The notes beneath the pieces were generated by a model. That model had not been told where the DNA came from, made no database searches, and saw nothing but the letters and a program-made list of their open reading frames with translations. From JAKALX01 sp964508715 (GTDB lineage: Bacteria > Chloroflexota > Dehalococcoidia > Tepidiformales > Tepidiformaceae): 64,000 nucleotides of DNA. Where the stretch lies: assembly GCA_964508715.1 (NCBI GenBank), contig CAZDUX010000003.1:160369-224368 (forward strand). Reading direction: 5' to 3'. Numbering within the stretch: the first letter of the stretch is position 1; the number at the start of each line of letters is the position of its first letter. Shown one piece after another: positions 8,725-18,018 of the stretch. Made by a program: the position numbers and the translations under genes.

Positions 8725-8870
8725 GGTCCATTGGCACCTCCCGCTTCGTCTAAACCGGATGGACCCGGTTCAGCAGGGCAAGTATGCGCCAACGTTACAG
8801 AAGGGTGTCAAGTGGGTGAATACGGTCCACTCTATGTTTTTACGAAATATATGAGAATGTCGTGTCATGA

Positions 8871-10718
8871 CTACTCGCCGCCGGGTCCTTCACGGCGATG
8901 AATGCTCAGCCCTAGCTGAAGCCCCTCGATCATGGTCTCCGCCAGGTCCCTGGTCTCTTCGGTCTCGGGCACCCTGCCGAGCCACATGGCGGCGGAGATC
9001 TCTGCCACCCGGTTTGCACCGAGTTCCCGTTCGGCCTCGGCAACCTCTTCGGCAAGTGCGGCCTGGTGCTGGCTAATGCGTTCTCGCATGATCTCTCGCA
9101 CCTTCGCCTCAATGGCGCGTTGCGCGTCATCGTCGGAAAGCGGCGGCAGCCGGCGGGCCTCGAGCCTCCGTGCGTGTGCCAGCACCGGGTCATCTCCCGG
9201 CTCCAGGAGGAAGCCATCGTCATGAATCCAGCGCTCGAACGCCTCACGATTGATGCCGTCGGTGAACAACGTTGCAGGATAGTGCCGAAACCGTGCCCGC
9301 AGCCGCGGGTGTCGGAGCAGCAAGGCCAGCAATGTATCTTCGGGTGCGAGAGCCTCGTTGGGCCGCTGCCTGTCGATACGGACCCGGCCCGGGATACCCG
9401 CACGGATGCGCTCCTGCACCGCCTCCTCGCCAATGCCGAGGTGCCGGGCGACACGCTGTATGTACATCGCCCGCTCAACCGGGTCGCGCACGGCAAGGAG
9501 TACCGGGCGGAGACGGTCGACGATACGGCGCGCTTCGACCGGAGAGTCCGGCGTGGCCGGCCCCATGATCCGCTTGAGGAGGAACTCGGCGTAAGGAGTC
9601 GCCCCCGCGATTGCTGATTCCCACGCTGCCGGAGTCTCGAGTGCGATCTCGTCAGGGTCTTTGCCATCGGGGAGTGGCGCTACTCGTAGCTCGAGTTCGT
9701 GTCCGGCTGAGATTGCATCTGCCGACCGCGCGGAGCGAGCCATATTCTCTGGAGAGTCGAGCCCAAGAAATAGCCCGCCAGCTCTTTCGGCTGCCGCCAG
9801 CCCTGCTGCATCCGGATCCATCGCCAGCACGATCCGTTTCGCATAGCGCTTGAGGAGGCCTGCATGGTTCTCTGTTAGCGAAGTGCCCATAGTGGCCACG
9901 ATGTTGTAGAACCCGGCCTGCCAGGGGCCAATGACGTCCATGTACCCTTCGACAACGACGACTTCGCCGGCCTTTCGAATCGCTTCACCAGCGAGATTGA
10001 GGCCGAAGAGCGTCCGGCCCTTGTCGAAGATCTCGGTCTGTGGTGAGTTGAGGTACTTCGGTTCTTCACCGCGCAGGCCCCGGCCGCCGAGTGCGATGTA
10101 CTGTCCCCGCTCGTCCGCGATCGGCACGATGAAGCGGCCGCGGAAGCGGTCGTAAGGCTCCCTGCCACCTTCTGGCTCGACGAGAACGCCCGAAGCGAGG
10201 ATATCCTTTTCGTCATACCCGCGAGCCATGAGGTGCTCGCGCAGGATGCGCCATTCGTTTGGCGCCCAGCCCAGCCGGAACGTTTCGATTGTCTCGTTGG
10301 TCAATCCGCGCTTCTCGTGCAGGTACGCCCGAGCTTCGGCGCCTTCGGGTTCGCCCAGGCATTTCTGGTAGAAGGCCACCGTCGCTGAAAGGATGGCGGA
10401 AAGCTTCTCAGCACGGCTCCGGCGCTGAGCATGCTCTGGCGAAAGCTCGATCCCGGCCTCCTCGGCAAGGGTACGGAGCGCACCACGAAAGTCGGTGTTC
10501 TCGCGTTTCTGGACAAACGACAAGAGGTCGCCGCCTTCGCCGCACTGTCCAAAGCAGCGCCAGCTCCCACGGTCAGGAAAGACATAAAACGATGGTGTCT
10601 TCTCCTGGTGAAACGGGCAGAGCCCACGGAAATTGCGCCCGGCCTTCTGCAGCCGCGTCACGCGCCCGATGTATTCGACCAAATCGAGCTTCCGCTTGAT
10701 CTCCTCGACGGCGTCCAT
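8871..10718 (-). CDS. dnaG: DNA primase DnaG
   Basis: A 615-residue primase that makes RNA primers for replication. Residues 1-100 hold the CHC2 zinc domain: CPFHQEKTPSF, then WRCFGQCGEGGDL. The last cysteine pair is C-x3-C rather than the common C-x2-C. Residues about 120-250 are the catalytic N-domain, and about 255-340 the Toprim fold with VVVEGYMDV and LAMDPDAAG (acidic metal ligands). The C-terminal 200 residues form the helicase-interaction region and are poorly conserved, as usual. The start (MDAVEEIKRKLDLVEYIGRV) is canonical. No rpoD follows, unlike the dnaG-rpoD order of many bacteria. It ends at the shared terminator region. Confidence 0.96.
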   Translation of the reverse strand: MDAVEEIKRKLDLVEYIGRVTRLQKAGRNFRGLCPFHQEKTPSFYVFPDRGSWRCFGQCGEGGDLLSFVQKRENTDFRGALRTLAEEAGIELSPEHAQRRSRAEKLSAILSATVAFYQKCLGEPEGAEARAYLHEKRGLTNETIETFRLGWAPNEWRILREHLMARGYDEKDILASGVLVEPEGGREPYDRFRGRFIVPIADERGQYIALGGRGLRGEEPKYLNSPQTEIFDKGRTLFGLNLAGEAIRKAGEVVVVEGYMDVIGPWQAGFYNIVATMGTSLTENHAGLLKRYAKRIVLAMDPDAAGLAAAERAGGLFLGLDSPENMARSARSADAISAGHELELRVAPLPDGKDPDEIALETPAAWESAIAGATPYAEFLLKRIMGPATPDSPVEARRIVDRLRPVLLAVRDPVERAMYIQRVARHLGIGEEAVQERIRAGIPGRVRIDRQRPNEALAPEDTLLALLLRHPRLRARFRHYPATLFTDGINREAFERWIHDDGFLLEPGDDPVLAHARRLEARRLPPLSDDDAQRAIEAKVREIMRERISQHQAALAEEVAEAERELGANRVAEISAAMWLGRVPETEETRDLAETMIEGLQLGLSIHRREGPGGE

Positions 10719-10795
10719 CTGCAGGCTATGGTAGGCCGCGGATCACGTCACGGTGTGTCGTAGCCGCATCTCTGAACACGGAAGCGTCCGTTACG

Positions 10796-12352
10796 TCAGG
10801 GGATCGTGATCGGCAACGAAACGGCGGGGGTCGGGTTATCTCCGAGGAACACCTCGATCATGCCAGAGCCACTTCCTGGCTTTCCGATGGTGAACGAAAC
10901 GTCCTGCCCCTTCGCTAATGAAACGGTCTTTGTCGCCTCAGCGGCTTTGGTCTCGGTATCCACTTTGACGCTGATCCGCACGCGGATCGCGGTCGAGGTG
11001 AGGGGTCCACCGGAGTTCTTCACCGTGAGGGACACTCCGTTCGGGTCGACGCCGGTGATGGAAAGGGCGGGTGGCTCGGCGGCCGGCACGAGGCCAACCT
11101 GGATCGAGTTGTTGTCCTTGTTCGATTCCTTGATTGCATTATCCGGGTCGATTTTGATCGTCGCCGTCTTTGCCGTCGTCACCGGCGGGTTGAGATCGAA
11201 GGTGACTGTTGTACTGCCGTTTGCGGGGATATCGACCTGGAATGCCGCGTTGAGATTCTGGGCTAGACCGCTAACCGAGACTACCAGCGGACCCGAATAC
11301 GAGTTCGTGCTGGCGTTGCCGATAGCGACACGCAGCTTCGCGCCCCCATCGGTGAGCTGCGCGTTGGAGGCAAGCAGGTCCGGCAGCTTCGGGTTAGTGG
11401 TTGGCGATGCTGTAGGCGAAGGCGACGGCTGCACGGTGTTTGTTGCGGTTGGCGCCGGCACCGGCGTCGGGTCCTTCACGGGCACAAGGGCAAGCGAATC
11501 CTGCTCCTGGATAGCAGCGCGCTTCACCCATGTGCCACCCTCGATATCAACGAGCAGCCACTCGCCATCGCGCGTTTTGCCGATGATGTTGACGTCCTGG
11601 CCGTTATCGAGTGTCTTGACGAGGTCGTAGTTCTCTCCGGGGCCCTTCCGCACATTGACTGTCGCGATGACCTTGCCCTTCACCACGAGCGGTTTGTCGC
11701 CGACCGGCTGAACTGCGACTACGGTGATCTTCGATGAGTCCGCATGTTCGTTCGTCGACGTTGTAACCCGGACATAGACACTGAAGTTGCCTTTTGTATT
11801 GAACGGCGGCAGGCGCAGCGTGGCGCTATAGGTGTTGTCGGGGGGTGACGTCGTCACGTTCTGGGAGTCCACAGGTGCGTCGTTGACGAAGAGTTCGAAG
11901 CGGCTGAGGGGTTTGTTCGATGTCGCGCTCACGAGCACGTCTTCGGTCTTGCCGATTTCGATGCGGCTGCCATCGGCCGGGGAGTCGATTCGTACTTTGA
12001 ATTGAGCTGCCGATGGGGTCCCGCCGCCATTCCCGCCACCGCTGTTCACCATCGTGAATAGCAAGAAGATAATCACGCCGCCAACGAGTGCGGCGAGGCC
12101 TATGAACAGGTAGAAGAGTGGTTGCCGGGCTGGCGTCCCTTCGTAGTACTCATCATCGTAGTAATCGTCGTCGTACTCATAGCCGTCTTCGTAGTCATCA
12201 TATTCATCGTCGGCATACTCTTCTTCCGAGTACGCTGATGTACCGGGCATACCGCCGTAAGCATCTCGCGCTGGTGGCTGAGACGCCGGTGGATAGGTAG
12301 CGCCGATGACCGGCTCATCGTCGGGCGGGGGGGACCCGTAGCGATCAGTCAT
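10796..12352 (-). CDS. Single-pass membrane protein with acidic Asp/Tyr-rich tail, SH3b and CARDB domains
   Basis: A 518-residue protein with an unusual layout. Residues 1-75 are cytoplasmic, proline-rich and then extremely acidic and tyrosine-rich (stretches such as DDEYDDYEDGYEYDDDYY). Residues about 79-102 are the only transmembrane helix. Outside follow an Ig-like beta domain (about 115-215), a bacterial SH3 domain (about 225-285, ATVNVRKGPGENYDLVKTL...GEWLLVDI), a Pro/Thr linker (about 295-325) and a CARDB-like domain with the DPDNAIKESNKDNNS signature (about 325-425), then a further beta domain. SH3b and CARDB modules generally bind cell-wall or surface ligands, so an envelope role is likely. 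The precise function is unknown. Confidence 0.75.
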   Translation of the reverse strand: MTDRYGSPPPDDEPVIGATYPPASQPPARDAYGGMPGTSAYSEEEYADDEYDDYEDGYEYDDDYYDDEYYEGTPARQPLFYLFIGLAALVGGVIIFLLFTMVNSGGGNGGGTPSAAQFKVRIDSPADGSRIEIGKTEDVLVSATSNKPLSRFELFVNDAPVDSQNVTTSPPDNTYSATLRLPPFNTKGNFSVYVRVTTSTNEHADSSKITVVAVQPVGDKPLVVKGKVIATVNVRKGPGENYDLVKTLDNGQDVNIIGKTRDGEWLLVDIEGGTWVKRAAIQEQDSLALVPVKDPTPVPAPTATNTVQPSPSPTASPTTNPKLPDLLASNAQLTDGGAKLRVAIGNASTNSYSGPLVVSVSGLAQNLNAAFQVDIPANGSTTVTFDLNPPVTTAKTATIKIDPDNAIKESNKDNNSIQVGLVPAAEPPALSITGVDPNGVSLTVKNSGGPLTSTAIRVRISVKVDTETKAAEATKTVSLAKGQDVSFTIGKPGSGSGMIEVFLGDNPTPAVSLPITIP

Positions 12353-12443
12353 TGCCTGCCACCGAGTATCGAAGCGGTCCGTTCTAGCGGCAACAATTCC
12401 GATTCACTTCCTGTCAAGGACGGTGGCTCCTGCTGCGAGGGCC

Positions 12444-13505
12444 TCAGGCACGGAATGCCCTGGCCTCGGGGCAGCCCAACTCCTGTGCCAGCCGAATTGC
12501 AAAGCGATCCGTCATTCCGCTGACGTAGTCGGCGGCCCGTCGTGCGACCGGGTCCTGCGGGAGGGAGAAGTCGGCTGAGATGCCCTCCGGGTGATCAACG
12601 AAGTGCCGGAACAGGAAGATCACCACCTGCTTGCCGCGTTCCGCTTCGGCCCGCGTGCGGTCGTACAGGTAGACCCGTTGGAACATGAACTCCCGGAGTT
12701 CGTTCGCAGCGCTGTGAACCTGTGGGCTGAAGCGAATCGCCGGCTTTTCATCGCTACCGTTTTCGCCGCTCGCGGCCCAGCTCGCTTCTACGATATCGCA
12801 GATGAGGGTATTCAACCGTTCGGAATGGCTGCGACCAAGGAGCCGCTGCGATGATTCGGGCAGATCGGCTTCGGTGATGAGCCCGGCGCGAATAGCATCG
12901 AGGATATCGTGATTGACATAGGCGATGGCATCGGCCGTCTTTACGACTTCCCCCTCGAGGGTTGATGGAACCCCCCAGCCTTCCGCGAAGATGTCCTCGC
13001 GGGCTTTGCTCGATTTCTCTATCGCATCGAGCACCTCTGCGGTGAGGTTCAACCCCTGCCCGCCCCGCTCCAGCCTGTCGAGGACCCGTACCGACTGATA
13101 GTTGTGGCGAAAGCCATAGGGCAGGCACTCGGCAAGCGCCTCCTCACCGGCGTGTCCAAATGGCCCGTGGCCAATATCGTGCCCAAGCGCGGCGGCCTCG
13201 GCGAGATCTTCATTGAGGTTGAGCGCACGGGTGATCGTCCGCGCAACCTGGGCAACCTCGAGGGTATGGGTCATGCGTGTTACATAATGATCCTGTTGAG
13301 GGGCGATGAAGACCTGTGTCTTGTGCTTCAGCCGCCTGAACGCCTTCGTGTGGAGGATCCGGTCGCGATCACGCTGGTATTCCGTTCGAACCGGTGAGGG
13401 CGGTTCGGGGCGGACTCTTCCCTTGCTCGTCGAGGTCTTTGCCGCGAACGGGCTGAGCCGCTCCTCGTTTGCTTCGAGCCTGAGGCGCACCTGATCGAGG
13501 TCCAT
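12444..13505 (-). CDS. dgt: dGTPase-like deoxynucleoside triphosphate triphosphohydrolase (HD domain)
   Basis: A 353-residue HD-superfamily enzyme that hydrolyses dNTPs to nucleoside and triphosphate. Visible features are FRRLKHKTQVF near residue 55, the first metal His in THTLEVAQ, the HD pair in GHDIGHGPFGHAGE, and the downstream SLEGEVVKTADAIAYVNHD with its last Asp ligand. Length and motif order match the dGTPase-like subgroup rather than the longer E. coli Dgt. ATG 13505 (MDLDQVRLRLEANEERL) is preferred to the upstream frame reaching 13592. It lies between the SH3/CARDB gene and PEP synthase, all on the minus strand, perhaps co-transcribed. Confidence 0.88.
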   Translation of the reverse strand: MDLDQVRLRLEANEERLSPFAAKTSTSKGRVRPEPPSPVRTEYQRDRDRILHTKAFRRLKHKTQVFIAPQQDHYVTRMTHTLEVAQVARTITRALNLNEDLAEAAALGHDIGHGPFGHAGEEALAECLPYGFRHNYQSVRVLDRLERGGQGLNLTAEVLDAIEKSSKAREDIFAEGWGVPSTLEGEVVKTADAIAYVNHDILDAIRAGLITEADLPESSQRLLGRSHSERLNTLICDIVEASWAASGENGSDEKPAIRFSPQVHSAANELREFMFQRVYLYDRTRAEAERGKQVVIFLFRHFVDHPEGISADFSLPQDPVARRAADYVSGMTDRFAIRLAQELGCPEARAFRA

Positions 13506-13613
13506 TGGCAGGATTGTAGGCCAACGTGACGACAGGTTCTGCCGTGAATGGAACGGGCGCTTCGTACGTCCCGGCAGGACTGAAGCGCCCATCTTCGGGA
13601 TTACAGGAGCCAG

Positions 13614-15893
13614 TTACCGGGGAGCACGCCCCAGTTTGATCTCAGCGTTGGCGATGATCTCGCGTGTCTGGTCGATCATGTCCGGACTTACGCTGACGCT
13701 CGTGGCGCCCCATTCGACGAGCTTCTCCGTCACTTCCGGGTAGACGCTCGGCGCCTGTCCACAGATCGAGACGGTCAGCCCGCGCCGCCGAGCGCCCGTG
13801 ACGGCCGTCTGGATGGCGGTCATCACAGCCTCGTTGCGCTCGTCGAACGTCTCGGCCAGCGCCTCGCTGTCGCGGTCGATGCCGAGCACGAGCTGAGTCA
13901 GGTCGTTCGAGCCGATCGAAATACCATCGATCCCGACATCGATGAAGCGGTCGAGGATGATGACGTTGGCCGGTACCTCGACCATCATCCAGAGCTTGAA
14001 GTCCTGGCCGCGGATGAGGCCTTGCTCGGCAAGGAGCTGCTTGACCCCTTTGAGTTCGGCTGGCGTACGGACGAACGGTACCATCACATAGAGGTTCCGG
14101 TAGCTCTCGCGCACCTTCTTGATAGCATCGATCTCGAGCTGAAAAATGTCGGGCTCGCGGATATACCGGCTTGCACCGCGATACCCGATCATCGGGTTTT
14201 CTTCGCTCGCCTCATATTTCGTTCCACCGCGAAGGTTCGCGTATTCGTTGGTCTTGAAGTCGGTGAGGCGATAGACGACGGGCCTCGGATTGAACGCCTT
14301 GCAGAACTCGCTGATGCCTTCGGCGAGTGCGGCTGTGTAGGCGGCCGGATTCCCTTCATCGATGAACTGGCGTGGATGCGTCCCGATCTGGGCGACGATG
14401 AATTCGGCCCGTAGGAGCCCGACGCCGTCGACGTGCCGCTGTGCCACACGGCCGGCGAGCTCGGGTTCGGCCAGGTTCACGAAGAGCTTCGTGGTCGTCG
14501 TTATCGCCGCTGCCTGGGCGTAGCGCTGCTTCTGCCGCTCGTACCACGCGAGGCGGACCTCGGCCCGGCCTTCGAACACCTTCCCCGATGACCCGTCGAC
14601 GGTAACCTCGGAGTCGACGGACAGCTGTTGCGTCGCGCTCCCGGCGCCCACGACGCATGGGATGCCGAGTTCACGGCTGACGATGGCCGCGTGGCAGGTA
14701 CGGCCGCCACGGTCGGTCACGATGGCGCTGGCACGCTTCATGGCCGGCACGAAGTCGGGCGTCGTCATCTCGGCTACCAGTACATCCCCGGGCTTCACGA
14801 TATCGATTTCACCGGGATCATGAACGATACGGACGACACCCACGCCCACGCCCGGGCTCGCGGGTTGTCCGGAGATGAGGACCGGAGCTGTCTCCTCCTC
14901 ATCTGCCTCCTCCTCCTGGTGCCCCGCACGCATCGTGGTTACTGGGCGTGCCTGGGTGAGGTAGAACTTCCCCCCCTCGTATGCCCATTCGATGTCCTGG
15001 TGGTGTCCGTAATGCTCCTCGACAGAGCGGCCGATACGAGCGAGCTCGCGGATCTCCTCGTCGTTGAGTTTCTGACGTTCCTCGAGTTCGGCAGGCACAG
15101 GCTGCCACGAGTTTGCCCCTTCGTAGGCGCCATCAGAGTCGGCCGCCTTCGCGATCATGCGGTCCTGGGGTACCGACGTGATCGACGAGACGAGCAGCGA
15201 CTCCTTATCAACGATATACAGGTCGGGCGAAATCTCGCCCGAGACGATGCCCTCACCGAGGCCATAGACGGCCTCGATGGTGATCTTGGACGCGTCGGAG
15301 GTCACGGGTTCGACCGTGAACATGACGCCTGAACGCTCGGACTGCACCATCCGCTGGACCGGAACGGCGAGGCCGACCTTCGTGTGGTCGTAGCCCGCCT
15401 CCTCCCGATAGAAGATGGCACGCCCCTCGAAGAGTGACGCCCAGCAGGCCTGCACGGCGCGTACCACGTTCTCCGCGCCGACAACGTTGAGGAACGTGCT
15501 CTGCTGGCCGGCAAAGCTTGCTTCGGGCAGGTCCTCGGCAGTTGCGGAGCTGCGGACGGCCACGGGCCCCTCGCCGAGTTCGCGGTACGCCTCGGCGATC
15601 TCGTCAGCCACATGGGCCGGCATGGGAGCGTCCATGATGTGCTTGCGGATGGAGGCGGCACGCTCGTTCAGTTGTCTCGAATCGTGGACATCGAGATTGA
15701 AGAGCTCCTTCTTGATGATCGGCTCGAGGCCGTTCTGGGCGATGAAGTGAAAATACGTGTCGGCGGTGACAACGAATCCCGGCGGCACCGGGATGCCCGC
15801 TCGTGTGAGCTCGCCGAGATTGGCACCCTTGCCTCCAACGAGGCCGAGATCCTCTTTTCCGACTTCGGTAAACCAGACCACGGAACGAGTCAT
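13614..15893 (-). CDS. ppsA: Phosphoenolpyruvate synthase (pyruvate, water dikinase)
   Basis: A 759-residue enzyme converting pyruvate, ATP and water to PEP, AMP and phosphate, so gluconeogenic. Residues about 5-330 are the ATP-grasp nucleotide-binding domain (LGLVGGKGANLGEL; EGRAIFYREEAGY). Residues about 350-430 are the swivelling phosphohistidine domain with GGRTCHAAIVSRELGIP, where the His is phosphorylated. The C-terminal TIM barrel has EASEENPMIGYRG, GISIGSNDLTQL and the catalytic Cys in ICGQAPS. Length is close to E. coli PpsA (792). ATG 15893 (MTRSVVWFTEVGKEDL) is chosen over the longer frame to 15923. No PpsR regulator is adjacent. Confidence 0.93.
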   Translation of the reverse strand: MTRSVVWFTEVGKEDLGLVGGKGANLGELTRAGIPVPPGFVVTADTYFHFIAQNGLEPIIKKELFNLDVHDSRQLNERAASIRKHIMDAPMPAHVADEIAEAYRELGEGPVAVRSSATAEDLPEASFAGQQSTFLNVVGAENVVRAVQACWASLFEGRAIFYREEAGYDHTKVGLAVPVQRMVQSERSGVMFTVEPVTSDASKITIEAVYGLGEGIVSGEISPDLYIVDKESLLVSSITSVPQDRMIAKAADSDGAYEGANSWQPVPAELEERQKLNDEEIRELARIGRSVEEHYGHHQDIEWAYEGGKFYLTQARPVTTMRAGHQEEEADEEETAPVLISGQPASPGVGVGVVRIVHDPGEIDIVKPGDVLVAEMTTPDFVPAMKRASAIVTDRGGRTCHAAIVSRELGIPCVVGAGSATQQLSVDSEVTVDGSSGKVFEGRAEVRLAWYERQKQRYAQAAAITTTTKLFVNLAEPELAGRVAQRHVDGVGLLRAEFIVAQIGTHPRQFIDEGNPAAYTAALAEGISEFCKAFNPRPVVYRLTDFKTNEYANLRGGTKYEASEENPMIGYRGASRYIREPDIFQLEIDAIKKVRESYRNLYVMVPFVRTPAELKGVKQLLAEQGLIRGQDFKLWMMVEVPANVIILDRFIDVGIDGISIGSNDLTQLVLGIDRDSEALAETFDERNEAVMTAIQTAVTGARRRGLTVSICGQAPSVYPEVTEKLVEWGATSVSVSPDMIDQTREIIANAEIKLGRAPR

Positions 15894-16031
15894 GCTAACC
15901 AATCTGGCTATACCTCCAACCACGTCTCATACATCACGCCGATGGGCTCGCGTGCGTCGCCGATTCTACCATCGATCGGCTGCGCACAACCGCCCTATGG
16001 GTATTCGTTGTCTTGTTTCGGTACTACCCGG

Positions 16032-17882
16032 TCATTCGACAGTGACCGTTTTCGCCAGGTTGCGCGGCTGATCCACGTCGCAGCCCCGCCGAACCGCCAC
16101 GTAGTAGGCGAAAAGCTGAAGGGGGACGGTTGCCACGATCGGTTCGAGGAGTTCGGGCGTCTCGGGGATTTCGACAACCTGGTCGGCAAGACTGGCGATC
16201 TCCCGGTCGCCTTCGGTGACGACCGCAAGGACTTCACCACCGCGCGCCTGCACCTGCTCAATATTCGAAATCAGTTTTGACCGGAGGGCGTGGCGGGTGG
16301 CCACAGCGACCGTGGGGAACGAGCGGTCGATGAGTGCGATCGGCCCATGTTTCATCTCACCGGCAGCGTAGCCTTCGGCGTGGATATAGCTCACCTCCTT
16401 CATCTTGAGCGCGCCCTCCATTGCCACTGGAAAGGCGTGACCGCGGCCCAGGAAGAGGAGGTGCTGCGCCTCCGCGAAGTGAGTGGCAAGCCGCGAGTAG
16501 CGGGCAGAGTCGGAGGTAACACGCGCGACCGCGTCCGGCAGACGTGCAAGGTCGGCAACAAGCTGCACCTGGCGTGCGCGACCCAACGTCCCCCGCACCT
16601 CACCGAGCTTGAGTGCAAGGGCATAGAGCGCGGCAACCGCCGTAGTAAAGCACTTGGTGCTGGCAACGCCGCGCTCGAGGCCGGCGCGGGTATAGACGGT
16701 GCCGTCGGCGACACGGGTAGTCTGCGCACCCTCGGTATTACAGATCGTGACCTGGAGCGCCCCGCTCTGCTTCGCGACGGCCATTGCCTCGAGCACGTCC
16801 ACCGTCTCCCCCGACTGGCTGACCGATACAACGAGCGTTTCCGAATCCAGGATCGGGTTGCGATAGCGGAACTCGCTCGCGTTGTCCGTCTCAGCAGGGA
16901 CGCCGGCCAGCTCTTCGAAATAGCGGCGGCCGAGCATCGCTGCGTGAAGGCTCGTCCCCATCCCCACCAGTACGACCCGCCGTATGGAGGAGAGCCGCTC
17001 CGCTGCGGGTCCCAGGTCATCGAGGTGGACCTCGGCCGGCTCGAGTGTGACGAGGCTGCGGACCGTATCGGAAAGCGATTCCGGCTGCTCCATGATCTCC
17101 TTGAGCATGAAATGCGGGTAGTCGCCCTTCAGCGCACTCACCGGATCGATCGGTACGCGCCGAACGGTGAGTTCGATGGGCGCGCCCGACCGATCGGCAT
17201 AGCGAACCCCGGCCGCCTCGACGCGGGCTACCTGGCCATCGGCAAGGAACACGACCTCCTGCGTGTGCGGCAGCACGGCTGCAAGGTCACTTGCGACCAG
17301 CATTTCGCCATCGCCGTAACCGATGACGATGCCGCCGGCATTTCCCAGCCGGGCAGCAACGATGGCACCTGGCTCACGTGCGCTCATCGCGACGATTGCC
17401 TGGGAGCCTTCGAGGCGGCGAATGGTTGTGCAGAGTGCTCCCAGGAGGTCTTCACCTGCATTGACAGCCTCCTCCATGAGGTGCGCAATCGTCTCGGTGT
17501 CGGTCTCGCTGGCGAACTGGTGACCGCGCTCTCGCAGCTCGGCACGGAGTCCCGCGTAGTTCTCCACGATGCCGTTGTGGATGACCACGACCTCGCCGGC
17601 GCAGCTCGTGTGGGGGTGGGCGTTCAGGTCACTGGGCTTGCCGTGGGTGGCCCAACGCGTATGGCCGATACCGGTCTGACCTGCAACGGGTGCCGCCTCG
17701 TTGATTGCGGCCTCGAGGTTCACGATTCGTCCCTGGCGCTTGGTGATCGCGAGTTCGCCATCTTCTGGTGACAGCACCGCGATCCCCGCGGAGTCGTATC
17801 CCCGGTATTCGAGGTCCTTGAGTGCACGAATGAGGATGGGCGCGGCCTGCTTTGGGCCCGCGTACGCGACAATTCCACACAT
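16032..17882 (-). CDS. glmS: Glutamine-fructose-6-phosphate aminotransferase GlmS
   Basis: A 616-residue enzyme that makes glucosamine-6-phosphate from fructose-6-phosphate and glutamine, the entry to UDP-GlcNAc and peptidoglycan. MCGIVAYAGP gives the N-terminal nucleophile Cys after Met removal. The glutaminase domain spans about 1-230 (GIGHTRWATHGKPS; HNGIVENY). Two SIS sugar-isomerase domains follow (VVSVSQSGETVDVLEA; GRGHAFPVAMEGALKMKE). The C-terminus DQPRNLAKTVTVE is the conserved family tail. The start is fixed by the catalytic Cys at position 2. The roughly 400-base leader upstream carries a glmS ribozyme, implying feedback by GlcN6P. Confidence 0.97.
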   Translation of the reverse strand: MCGIVAYAGPKQAAPILIRALKDLEYRGYDSAGIAVLSPEDGELAITKRQGRIVNLEAAINEAAPVAGQTGIGHTRWATHGKPSDLNAHPHTSCAGEVVVIHNGIVENYAGLRAELRERGHQFASETDTETIAHLMEEAVNAGEDLLGALCTTIRRLEGSQAIVAMSAREPGAIVAARLGNAGGIVIGYGDGEMLVASDLAAVLPHTQEVVFLADGQVARVEAAGVRYADRSGAPIELTVRRVPIDPVSALKGDYPHFMLKEIMEQPESLSDTVRSLVTLEPAEVHLDDLGPAAERLSSIRRVVLVGMGTSLHAAMLGRRYFEELAGVPAETDNASEFRYRNPILDSETLVVSVSQSGETVDVLEAMAVAKQSGALQVTICNTEGAQTTRVADGTVYTRAGLERGVASTKCFTTAVAALYALALKLGEVRGTLGRARQVQLVADLARLPDAVARVTSDSARYSRLATHFAEAQHLLFLGRGHAFPVAMEGALKMKEVSYIHAEGYAAGEMKHGPIALIDRSFPTVAVATRHALRSKLISNIEQVQARGGEVLAVVTEGDREIASLADQVVEIPETPELLEPIVATVPLQLFAYYVAVRRGCDVDQPRNLAKTVTVE

Positions 17883-17994
17883 ACGAGAAGGTTGCTCCTT
17901 GTCCTGGCTACCCGGCCGGGCAGCAGAAGGGAGCACGCACCCGGAGACGGCCACCTCATGAGGTCATCGAGTCTCGAATCCGGGAATGGGAGAG

Positions 17995-18018
17995 AAAAAC
18001 AGGAACTGCAAGTCCCTG
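17995..18018 (-). terminator. Candidate intrinsic terminator between ribozyme and glmS
   Basis: On the minus strand CAGGGAC (18018-18012) can pair with GTTCCTG (18006-18000), giving 7 bp including one G-U, a 5-base loop, and then five consecutive T (17999-17995). The form is that of a modest intrinsic terminator, but it lies inside the glmS leader directly after the ribozyme, so it may be an attenuator or simply a ribozyme-flanking stem. Confidence 0.45.

Noticed and set aside
8550..8792. 80-codon frame reading EHYLEHYLVNYLV on the minus strand
   Set aside because: The repeat peptide only reflects the 12-bp DNA repeat, and the frame crosses a strong terminator hairpin and the end of the HD-GYP gene.
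12100..12318. Trinucleotide-like repeat of CAT/CGT type
   Set aside because: It is simply the coding sequence of the Asp/Tyr-rich tail of the protein at 10796-12352, not an independent repeat.
16290..17771. 493-codon open frame on the plus strand
   Set aside because: It lies fully inside glmS on the opposite strand, with no recognisable domain.
17960..18000. Possible tRNA T-arm (GGATTCGAG) in the glmS leader
   Set aside because: The stem does not pair as a T-arm, and no acceptor or anticodon stems are found around it.
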